From an uncultured Sphingomonadales bacterium (lineage in GTDB: Bacteria; Pseudomonadota; Alphaproteobacteria; Sphingomonadales; Sphingomonadaceae), in contig CAJBSR010000304.1 of assembly GCA_903958285.1 (NCBI GenBank), positions 1 to 9,055 on the forward strand: a stretch of DNA of 9,055 nucleotides, read 5' to 3'. The position numbers and the translations under genes are program-made. This document shows positions 1 through 9,055 of the stretch, piece after piece. The notes beneath the pieces were generated by a model. It was given only the letters and a program-made list of their open reading frames with translations, did no database searches and was not told the DNA's origin. The first letter of the stretch is position 1; every line of letters starts with the position of its first letter.

Positions 1-119
1 ACGGAAATCAGCGGCAAGGACGCCAGTAACGCACCCATTCCAGCATTGCGGCGGGCGATTTCGGACACGGCGACGATTATGACGGCAGACAACACCGCCT
101 TGATGAGCAGATATGTCAT
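1..119 (-). CDS. DUF3147-type small membrane protein, partial
   Basis: This is the first 39 codons of a gene that runs off the left edge of the window. The translation begins MTYLLIKAVLSAVII and continues through EIARRNAGMGALLASLPLIS. That is a hydrophobic N-terminal helix, a short basic/polar turn and a second hydrophobic stretch. The pattern SEIARR...GALLASLPL is what I remember of the DUF3147 family (about 115 residues, several membrane helices, function unknown). The start is well supported: an AAAGGAG ribosome-binding site at 127-133 lies 7 bases upstream. The ATG overlaps the TGA of the preceding merR-type gene in a 4-base ATGA, so the two are probably one transcript and translationally coupled. 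The family call rests on recognition, not a search. A role linked to metal stress is inference from position only. Confidence 0.8.
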   Translation of the reverse strand, partial: MTYLLIKAVLSAVIIVAVSEIARRNAGMGALLASLPLIS

Positions 120-529
120 TGGGCGGCTCCTTTAAGCTGTGGGGTGGGCGCGAGGCTTTCAATGATCTTGCAATCGGCGATAGTGCCGTGGCGGCAACTT
201 CCTATCACGCGGGTCAGCTCGCTTCGTAAAGCCGAAAGGTCATCGATCTTGCGTTCGACTTCGGCCAAGTGGGCACTGGCAATCTGGTCCACTGCTTCGC
301 AACTTTGGCCAGTGTCATCCGACAACGTGAGCAATTCCCGCACTGCCTCCAGTGCGAAACCCAGATCACGCGCGCGGCGAATGAATGACAGGCGGGCCAG
401 ATGTTCGTTACTATAGCTGCGGTAGTTTGACGCGCTGCGCGCAGGCGGCGCAAGAAGGCTGATTTTCTCGTAATATCGCACCGTCTCTACGTTGGTCGCG
501 GTCGCGTTTGCCAGTTCACCAATTTTCAT
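116..529 (-). CDS. MerR-family divalent-metal-responsive regulator (CadR/ZntR-like)
   Basis: A 137-residue MerR-family activator, the usual length for metal sensors of this family. Residues 1-70 form the winged-helix DNA-binding domain, with the family signatures MKIGELA, VETVRYYEK and NYRSYS, then FIRRARDLGF. Residues about 78-112 form the dimerisation helix. The metal-site cysteines are C77 (SCEAV), C112 and C120 (C-x7-C loop, followed by KIIESL). In this family C77 is typical of divalent-ion sensors (Zn/Cd/Pb/Hg), whereas the Cu(I) sensor CueR has Ser there. The C112/C120 spacing is that of CueR. The protein should bind the dyad at 536-556 as a dimer and activate the divergent efflux operon when metal is bound. 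Its ATG is only 7 bases from the dyad. Whether the true inducer is Cd, Zn, Pb or a mix cannot be read from the sequence. ZntR-like and PbrR-like labels are equally possible. Confidence 0.92.
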   Translation of the reverse strand: MKIGELANATATNVETVRYYEKISLLAPPARSASNYRSYSNEHLARLSFIRRARDLGFALEAVRELLTLSDDTGQSCEAVDQIASAHLAEVERKIDDLSALRSELTRVIGSCRHGTIADCKIIESLAPTPQLKGAAQ

Positions 530-532
530 CGC

Positions 533-563
533 TTGACCCTGTAGTTGCTACAGGGTGTAGATA
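533..563 (+). promoter_or_regulatory. MerR-type promoter with embedded operator dyad
   Basis: A -35 element TTGACC (533-538) and a weak -10 element TAGATA (558-563) are separated by 19 bases, the overlong spacer typical of MerR-activated promoters. Inside is a perfect inverted repeat: ACCCTGTAG (536-544), centre TTG, then CTACAGGGT (548-556). The arms closely resemble operators I recall for CadR-type regulators. The promoter points right, at the seven-gene efflux operon starting at 600. MerR proteins bind such dyads and untwist the spacer when metal is bound, so basal transcription should be low and metal-induced transcription high. The dyad and spacing are seen directly; regulator-operator pairing is inferred from adjacency. 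Confidence 0.9.
537..540 (-). promoter_or_regulatory. Ribosome-binding site of the MerR gene, inside the operator
   Basis: On the minus strand AGGG (540-537) lies 7 bases before the ATG at 529. These bases are also the proximal arm of the operator and overlap the -35 of the opposite promoter. It is the only purine-rich candidate near this start. Confidence 0.55.
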
Positions 564-587
564 GATGTCCGACTCAGGATTTGTCGA
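558..587 (-). promoter_or_regulatory. Possible divergent promoter for the MerR gene
   Basis: Reading leftward, TCGACA (587-582, five of six bases of the -35 consensus) is followed after 18 bases by TATCTA (563-558). Transcription would start about position 551, inside the operator dyad. Regulator binding would then limit its own synthesis, as commonly found in this family. The same six base pairs would serve as -10 for both directions. The match at -10 is weak, so this is tentative. Confidence 0.3.
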
Positions 588-588
588 G

Positions 589-593
589 AAGGA
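589..593 (+). promoter_or_regulatory. Ribosome-binding site of the compact CDF gene
   Basis: AAGGA at 589-593, within a longer GAGAAGGA, lies 6 bases before the ATG at 600. It fixes that start. It gives a 5' leader of only about 30 bases from the MerR-type promoter. Confidence 0.7.
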
Positions 594-599
594 TGTTGA

Positions 600-1226
600 A
601 TGGCGGACAGTTGTTGCGAGAGCGCCTGCGGAAGCCAAACGGCCAAGGCCGATCCGCGTTGGCGGCGCATTCTTTGGATTGCGCTGATCGTCAATGCCGC
701 CATGTTCCTCGTTGAAATGGGTGCAGGCGCGGCGGCAGACAGCCGCGCGCTTCAAGCCGACGCGCTCGACTTTCTTGGCGATGCTGCCAATTATGCGGTC
801 AGCCTCGCTGTTGTAGGGGCAGCGTTGGCATGGCGTGCGCGCGCAGCGCTGGTTAAATCGCTGTTCATGCTCGGCTTTGCAGCCTGGGTGTTCGGGAGCG
901 CAGTTCTCGCGTTCGTGAACGGCACCGCGCCTGACCCGGCCATGATGGGTGCTATCGGCGCGCTGGCGCTTGCCGCCAATGTCGGGGTCGCGTTGTTGCT
1001 CTATCGCTACCGCACCGGCGATGCGAATATGCGCTCGGTCTGGATCTGCTCGCGTAACGACGCCATCGGCAATGTCGCGGTGATGATGGCAGCGCTTGGC
1101 GTTTTTGGGACCGGCAGCGCATGGCCTGACCTGATGGTAGCCGCGATCATGGCGGGGCTTGCTCTTACTGGCGGCGTTCAGGTGTTCCGGCAGGCGAACG
1201 CCGAATTGCGGACAGTTGCGGCGTGA
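600..1226 (+). CDS. Compact CDF-family cation transporter lacking the C-terminal domain
   Basis: A 208-residue inner-membrane protein with six predicted helices (about residues 22-46, 55-77, 86-107, 114-136, 152-171, 175-197). It fits the transmembrane half of the cation diffusion facilitator family, which exchanges protons for divalent metal and moves it from cytoplasm to periplasm. The helix-2 site reads D57-FLG-D61. The helix-5 site reads C150-SRN-D154, where the family normally has HxxxD, so a Cys replaces the His. The N-terminus carries C5, C6 and C10 (SCCESAC), a likely cytosolic metal-binding motif. Family members usually have a further cytoplasmic dimerisation domain of about 80 residues; here the protein ends just after helix 6. 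It is the first gene behind the MerR-type promoter, and its TGA overlaps the GTG of the next gene. Family call is strong; substrate is unknown, with the thiol ligands hinting at a soft ion such as Cd. Confidence 0.87.
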   Translation: MADSCCESACGSQTAKADPRWRRILWIALIVNAAMFLVEMGAGAAADSRALQADALDFLGDAANYAVSLAVVGAALAWRARAALVKSLFMLGFAAWVFGSAVLAFVNGTAPDPAMMGAIGALALAANVGVALLLYRYRTGDANMRSVWICSRNDAIGNVAVMMAALGVFGTGSAWPDLMVAAIMAGLALTGGVQVFRQANAELRTVAA

Positions 1227-2017
1227 AAGTTTTACGCTCAACAAGGATCGACCTGCCACCCGCGACAGTTTGGGCCGAGGTTCAGACTGCACCCCTGTTG
1301 CAACATATTGCTTGGCCGATGCTGCGCTTCATTCCTGTCGGCGAAACCTCGCTCGACGCATTCCGGCCTGGTGGGCGCTATCAGGTCAAGTTGCGCCTGT
1401 TTGGGTTCATACCTTTCGGAACGCAATGGATCGTGACTTCGCTCCACGAGCCTGAAATTGGCGAATGGCCAAAGCGGTTGCGCGACAATGGCTACAGTGC
1501 GCTTATTTCCAAGTGGGACCATTGGATTACGATTACGCCGGATGCCGATGGCGGCACGCATTATAACGATGACGTCGAAATTTCCGCCGGAATATTGACC
1601 CCGTTCATTTGGGGGTTTGCCCAGATGTTCTATCGGCACAGGCAGCAGCGATGGCGCCGGCTTGCGCGGACGCTGCCTATGCGCCGCGTCATCGCGGATG
1701 AACTGGCCTTATTTCACGCCGCGCGCGGCTCTGGCGAAATCGACGTTGCATGGCTGCACCTTGAAAGGGCGCACATTGTGTCGCAGCCGCATTTGGGGCT
1801 GCATCTTGCCAGTCATGTGTCGATGCTCGGCTTTGCGGTCGAACAACGCGACTGGCGTGAGACGGCGGGGCAAATCGTCCGGCTCGCCCTCGCGCCGCTT
1901 GGTTCGCTGACCGGACGCATCCCTGTCGGCAATACCGGGCGCTCGAATGTCAGCGCTTTTCAACCGATGCCTGTTCCCGACGACCTGCGCCGTGCAATCG
2001 AAGCCCCTTCCGAATGA
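1223..2017 (+). CDS. SRPBCC domain - DUF3703 fusion protein
   Basis: A 264-residue soluble protein of unknown function with two parts. Residues 1-150 look like an SRPBCC (START/polyketide-cyclase-like) ligand-binding fold: MKVLRSTRIDLPPATVW at the front, beta-rich middle (KLRLFGFIPFGTQWIV), and a C-terminal helix FAQMFYRHRQQRWRRLA. Residues about 153-258 match my memory of DUF3703: DVAWLHLERAHIVSQPH (174-190), a DWRETAGQ segment (210-217), then GNTGRSNVSAFQPMPVPDDL (236-255). DUF3703 proteins are usually stand-alone at about 110 residues and are often seen near metal-efflux genes. No ribosome-binding site precedes the internal ATG at 1679, so a genuine fusion is likelier than two genes. The start is a GTG overlapping the previous stop (GTGA); the end overlaps the next start (ATGA). 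There is no signal peptide, so it is probably cytoplasmic. His and Asp residues in the DUF3703 core could bind metal, which is inference. Confidence 0.83.
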   Translation: MKVLRSTRIDLPPATVWAEVQTAPLLQHIAWPMLRFIPVGETSLDAFRPGGRYQVKLRLFGFIPFGTQWIVTSLHEPEIGEWPKRLRDNGYSALISKWDHWITITPDADGGTHYNDDVEISAGILTPFIWGFAQMFYRHRQQRWRRLARTLPMRRVIADELALFHAARGSGEIDVAWLHLERAHIVSQPHLGLHLASHVSMLGFAVEQRDWRETAGQIVRLALAPLGSLTGRIPVGNTGRSNVSAFQPMPVPDDLRRAIEAPSE

Positions 2018-2397
2018 CGAACTATTTGCCCAAACCGGGAGCTACGACTAAGCGAAGGCTAGTGAAGGTTTTGTTCGCCCGCATGATTCTTGTTTTCGCG
2101 CTTGTCGCGAGCACGATCCATGCGCCTGCGGTCGCACATGAGGAACCGGCAAGCCATCACACAGAACGCGGCGTTAGCTTTGGTCATGACGCGATGTCCG
2201 ACTATCACGGCGACGAAGCACCCTCACATGAAGGCGCGGGTGACAGCCTTCATCATCACTGCCCGACCGCGCTCGACGCCCGCACGACTGACATTGCGCT
2301 TGTTGCGGCCTCCACGAAGGCGCTCTTGTCGTTCCACCGTGCAAACCCGCTGACCTCTTTCAGTCAGGCACCCCCCACTGAACCACCCTCTGCCTGA
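2014..2397 (+). CDS. Small exported His-rich protein upstream of czcC (CzcI/DUF2946-like)
   Basis: A 127-residue protein. A basic stretch (KRRLVK, 13-18) and a hydrophobic core (MILVFALVAST, 24-34) form a signal peptide with likely cleavage after AVA at 39-41. The mature part of about 86 residues is rich in histidine: H42, H48, H49, H58, H65, H72 and a cluster HHHC at 80-83, with many Asp/Glu between. Such small His-rich exported proteins commonly precede czcC in czc operons and are labelled CzcI or DUF2946-like. The similarity here is in layout, and I cannot confirm homology. A periplasmic metal-binding or metal-buffering role is inferred. The ATG overlaps the previous stop (ATGA). Two later in-frame starts are possible: GTG at 2062, with GAAGG only 3 bases before it, and ATG at 2083. 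All three leave the same mature protein. Confidence 0.75.
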   Translation: MTNYLPKPGATTKRRLVKVLFARMILVFALVASTIHAPAVAHEEPASHHTERGVSFGHDAMSDYHGDEAPSHEGAGDSLHHHCPTALDARTTDIALVAASTKALLSFHRANPLTSFSQAPPTEPPSA

Positions 2398-2404
2398 ACC
2401 GCGC

Positions 2405-2438
2405 CGTTAGGGCGGGCCTCGCGCCCAACCCTTTAACG
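2405..2438 (+). other. Possible RNA hairpin in the only sizeable operon gap
   Basis: CGTTA (2405-2409) can pair with TAACG (2434-2438). Inside it, GGGCG (2410-2414) can pair with CGCCC (2422-2426) around a 7-base loop. No T-run follows, so it is not a typical terminator. It ends 13 bases before the czcC ribosome-binding site and could act as an RNA processing or stability element between the accessory genes and czcCBA. Pairing was judged by eye only. Confidence 0.3.
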
Positions 2439-2451
2439 TGTCATCCGGTTC

Positions 2452-2456
2452 AGGAG
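2452..2456 (+). promoter_or_regulatory. Ribosome-binding site of czcC
   Basis: AGGAG at 2452-2456, 7 bases before the ATG at 2464, is among the strongest ribosome-binding sites in the window. It fixes the czcC start just before a clear signal peptide. Confidence 0.8.
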
Positions 2457-2463
2457 TTTTAAT

Positions 2464-3702
2464 ATGTTTCCCAAATTGCGCACCGCCTTGCTGGCGGCGG
2501 CGCTGGCCTTTCCGGCTACGGCTGCCTTTGCGGAGCCGATCACGCTGGATGAGGCCATTGCCAAGGCCATTGAGGCCGCGCCGTCGATCCGCGCCAATGA
2601 GGCGGCGGTCGCTGCCGCACAAGCTGGCCGTGTCCAAGCGGGCGTCCGCCCCAACCCAACCGTCACCGTCGAGGGCGAAAACCTTGTCGGCAGCGGACCC
2701 TATAATGTCTTTGGCCAAGCCGAGATCACTGGCACCTATAGCCAGACGATTGAGCGCGGCGGAAAACGGGACGCGCGTGTTGCCTATGCAGAACGTGACA
2801 TCGGCGTTGCCGAAGCATCGTCGCGGGTCGCACGGCTTGAACTTGTCAGCGCCGTCCAGCGTGCGTTTCTCGATGTTGTGATCGCAGGCTATGTCGTTGA
2901 GATCGCAGAGACCCGGTTAGGCGTCGAAGTTGAAATGCAGCGCGAGGCTTTACGCCGCGTGCGCGGATATAAAGATCCGCTGTTCGTCGAGACGAGCGCG
3001 TCGGCGCGGGTCACGCAAGCGCGCCTTAATCTGACCGAAGCTCAGGCTCGTCAGCAGGGAGCGAGCGCGGCGCTTGCCGCATATTGGAACGGTCGGCCTG
3101 AGGATGTCGACACGGTCGGCGAGGTTTTGTCGGGCATCCCGGCAGCGAGGGAACTAGCGATAGCCGATGCGGAACTCGCACAGTCCGAGGTCGCGCGAGC
3201 GTCGGCAGCAGTGATATTGGAACAGACGCGGGCGCGACCTGACTACTCCGTCAATGGAGGCGCGCGCTTCCTGCGTGGCACCAATGATGTGGCGCTGGTT
3301 GCGGGTATTACGATTCCTTTGGGACGCTTCGACCGTAACCAGGGCAATATCGCCAAGGCGCAGGCTGAAAAGCTGCGGATCGAACTAACCGCCGAGGCCG
3401 AGCGGCTCGACCGGCTCCGCCGTCTGGCCAGTCTTGGTGCCGAAGCCGACGCTGCCCGTACGCGTGCCGATGCCATCGTTCGGGAGGTCTATCCTCAGAC
3501 GACCAAGGCACTCCGCCAAGTGCGCGATGGTTATGCACGCGGCGGCTTCACGTTCCGCGATATGCAGGGTGCCGCTGATGCCATTGTGGAAGCACAGGCC
3601 GAATGGCTCGATGCCGTTATCCGCTACCGTGACCTTCAAACAGAAATTGACCGGCTGACCGGACGCTTTGACGCCGCTGCCGACAGGGGGACTAATCCAT
3701 GA
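2464..3702 (+). CDS. czcC: Outer-membrane factor of the CzcCBA efflux complex (TolC family)
   Basis: A 412-residue TolC-family (OEP) channel that forms the outer-membrane duct of the tripartite metal pump. A Sec signal peptide occupies residues 1-23 (basic start, Ala/Leu core, cleavage after AFA). The mature protein begins EPITLDEAIAKAIEAAP, the standard opening of these proteins, where TLDEAIAKA starts the first periplasmic helix. Long Ala/Arg/Glu-rich helices follow, with a membrane-strand segment near GGARFLRGTNDVALVAGITIP (about residues 264-284) followed by GRFDRNQGNIAKAQAEK, also typical. No lipobox Cys is present, unlike some homologues. Length is normal. It sits directly before czcB, which starts inside its stop codon (ATGA). 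The partner proteins downstream make the Czc assignment firm, though Cnr- or Ncc-type names cannot be excluded. Confidence 0.93.
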   Translation: MFPKLRTALLAAALAFPATAAFAEPITLDEAIAKAIEAAPSIRANEAAVAAAQAGRVQAGVRPNPTVTVEGENLVGSGPYNVFGQAEITGTYSQTIERGGKRDARVAYAERDIGVAEASSRVARLELVSAVQRAFLDVVIAGYVVEIAETRLGVEVEMQREALRRVRGYKDPLFVETSASARVTQARLNLTEAQARQQGASAALAAYWNGRPEDVDTVGEVLSGIPAARELAIADAELAQSEVARASAAVILEQTRARPDYSVNGGARFLRGTNDVALVAGITIPLGRFDRNQGNIAKAQAEKLRIELTAEAERLDRLRRLASLGAEADAARTRADAIVREVYPQTTKALRQVRDGYARGGFTFRDMQGAADAIVEAQAEWLDAVIRYRDLQTEIDRLTGRFDAAADRGTNP

Positions 3703-4937
3703 AAAAGACCATCATCAAGCGGCTTGCAGTCGCGCTTTTTATTATCGCGCCTTTGGCAGCCTGCGGCAGCAGCAGCGAACCCGCCGAGGAGCATGGCGAG
3801 GAAGGCGAACCAGCGAAAGGGCCGCACAACGGCCGACTTTTGAAGGATGGCGACTTCGCGGTTGAAATGACCATATTCGATGACGGTGTGCCGCCGCAGT
3901 TCCGGGTCTATCCGACCAAGGACGGCAAGCCAGTCGATGCCAAGACCGTGCAATTGACGGTGACGCTCAAGCGGCTGGGCGGTGAAGTCAACACCTTCCC
4001 GTTCAAGGCCGAGAAGGATTATTTGACCGGTCAGGGCGTTGTCGAGGAACCGCATAGTTTCGATGTCGAGGTTGTCGCGGTCGAGAGCGGCAAGCGCCAT
4101 GTCTGGCGTTATGCCAGCCCCGAAGGGCGCACTCGGATCACCGCTGATGCCGCCAAGGCGGGTGGCATCGAGATTGAAACTGTGGGGCCGGCGACCATCG
4201 GTGAGACGCGCGAGCTGTATGGGACAGTCCAGTTGGCGACGACCGCACGATCCGAAATTCGCGGCCAGTTTCCGGGGCGGATTGTTTCGGTCACAAAACA
4301 GGTCGGCGACACTGTGAAACGCGGTCAATTGCTGGCGCGGATCGAGTCGAGCGAGTCATTGCAAGTCTATCCGGTCTATTCGACGGTGAGCGGCGTCGTT
4401 GCCGAACGCAATGGCAACCCCGGCGACGTGACCTTTGACCGCGCACTTTATGTCATTACCGACCCAGCCCAGACGACGGTCGTGTTTAACATCTTCCCCA
4501 AGGATTTGGGCGCAATCCAGCCCGGTATGGCGGTGCAGATCGAAACGATGGAAGGCACGGCAATCGCAGCGACACGGCTGGGCCAGTATCTGCCCGACGG
4601 CAATGCCGAAGCAGGCACAGCGCTTGTGCGGGCGTCGGTCCCCAATCGAGGGGGACGGTTGCGTCCCGGCATGGCGCTTCGTGGCCGTGTGACGATCAAC
4701 GCGGTGCAGGTGCCGCTGGCGGTGCGTACCGAAGCCTTGCAACGCTTCCGCGACTTCACGGTGGTCTTTGCCAATTACGGCCAAGATTACGAGGTCCGCA
4801 TGTTGGAACTCGGCCGCAAGTCACCCGAATGGACCGAAGTGCTTTCGGGCATCAAGCCCGGCACGCCGTATGCCGCCAAAGGAGCCTTTCTCATTCGCGC
4901 CGACATCGAAAAGTCCGGCGCGAGCCATGACCATTGA
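3699..4937 (+). CDS. czcB: Periplasmic adaptor lipoprotein of the CzcCBA complex
   Basis: A 412-residue membrane-fusion (HlyD-like) adaptor linking CzcA and CzcC. Residues 1-22 form a lipoprotein signal with lipobox LAAC (C22); Gly at +2 does not signal retention in the inner membrane by the enteric rule. After an acidic linker with H32 comes GPHNGRLL (41-48), the start of an extra N-terminal domain of about 100 residues seen in many CzcB proteins. The lipoyl-like domain has halves at about 188-217 (GRIVSVTKQVGDTVKRGQLL) and 226-245 (STVSGVVAERNGNPGDV). Only about 9 residues separate them, so the long alpha-helical hairpin of classical adaptors is missing. Beta-barrel (about 258-340) and membrane-proximal parts follow. 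The tail ends in HDH (410-412), a possible metal ligand. It overlaps czcC by ATGA and lies 15 bases before czcA. Confidence 0.92.
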   Translation: MKKTIIKRLAVALFIIAPLAACGSSSEPAEEHGEEGEPAKGPHNGRLLKDGDFAVEMTIFDDGVPPQFRVYPTKDGKPVDAKTVQLTVTLKRLGGEVNTFPFKAEKDYLTGQGVVEEPHSFDVEVVAVESGKRHVWRYASPEGRTRITADAAKAGGIEIETVGPATIGETRELYGTVQLATTARSEIRGQFPGRIVSVTKQVGDTVKRGQLLARIESSESLQVYPVYSTVSGVVAERNGNPGDVTFDRALYVITDPAQTTVVFNIFPKDLGAIQPGMAVQIETMEGTAIAATRLGQYLPDGNAEAGTALVRASVPNRGGRLRPGMALRGRVTINAVQVPLAVRTEALQRFRDFTVVFANYGQDYEVRMLELGRKSPEWTEVLSGIKPGTPYAAKGAFLIRADIEKSGASHDH

Positions 4938-9019
<4,082 letters not shown>

Positions 9020-9055
9020 TGCCTAAGGATATGTGGAAAATGTTGCGAAGTTGAT
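9020..9055 (+). other. Short unannotated tail after czcD
   Basis: Only 36 bases remain. No terminator hairpin and no gene start with continuing frame is visible; an ATG overlapping the czcD stop at 9019 closes after 11 codons. Whether the operon continues beyond the window cannot be told. Confidence 0.5.

Noticed and set aside
516..1292. Long 258-codon open frame on the minus strand
   Set aside because: It lies wholly over the CDF gene and the divergent promoter, has no recognisable domain, and its composition (many Arg, His, Cys, Pro) is typical of an antisense shadow in GC-rich DNA.
1679..2017. Separate DUF3703 gene starting at the internal ATG
   Set aside because: No ribosome-binding site precedes it and the upstream frame runs straight through, so a single fusion gene is simpler.
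2405..2438. Hairpin before czcC considered as a transcription terminator
   Set aside because: The stems are short, no U-run follows, and the downstream czc genes would then lack any visible promoter.
3636..4328. 230-codon minus-strand open frame over the czcC-czcB junction
   Set aside because: It is antisense to two well-supported genes, and no family motif or convincing ribosome-binding site is visible.

Overview
The window is a chromosomal or plasmid-borne heavy-metal (Zn/Cd/Co-type) efflux island. Base composition is GC-rich (roughly 60% by eye, not computed). The protein styles (short CadR-like MerR regulator, compact cation transporter with an N-terminal CC motif, DUF3703 domain, CzcB lipoprotein starting GPHNGRLL after the leader) fit an alphaproteobacterium, most likely of the order Sphingomonadales. 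That placement is inferred from remembered family resemblance, not from a search.

Left end, minus strand (1-529): a MerR-family metal sensor, followed with a 4-base ATGA overlap by the beginning of a DUF3147-type membrane protein that runs off the window. Between this pair and the rightward genes lies a 70-base divergent control region (530-599). It holds a perfect 9+3+9 dyad inside a -35/-10 pair with a 19-base spacer, the standard layout of a MerR-activated promoter. The ribosome-binding site of the regulator is built from the same operator bases.

Plus strand (600-9019): seven genes, nearly all touching or overlapping, look like one operon driven from that promoter. In order they are: a compact six-helix CDF transporter with an unusual Cys in its metal site; a fusion of an SRPBCC domain with a DUF3703 domain; a small exported His-rich protein; CzcC (outer-membrane factor); CzcB (lipoprotein adaptor that appears to lack the usual alpha-hairpin); CzcA (HME-type RND pump with all three intramembrane acidic residues of the divalent-cation class); and CzcD (full-length CDF transporter). 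The only real intergenic gap, 66 bases before czcC, carries a possible hairpin and a strong ribosome-binding site.

Likely working model: the MerR protein senses excess divalent metal and opens the promoter. The two CDF proteins move metal from cytoplasm to periplasm. The His-rich protein may bind or buffer it there. CzcCBA exports it across the outer membrane. The SRPBCC-DUF3703 fusion and the DUF3147 protein have no known role, but co-transcription with efflux genes, or coupling to the regulator gene, makes them the least understood parts. No mobile element, RNA gene, CRISPR array or clear terminator was seen. After the last gene only 36 bases remain, with nothing recognisable.
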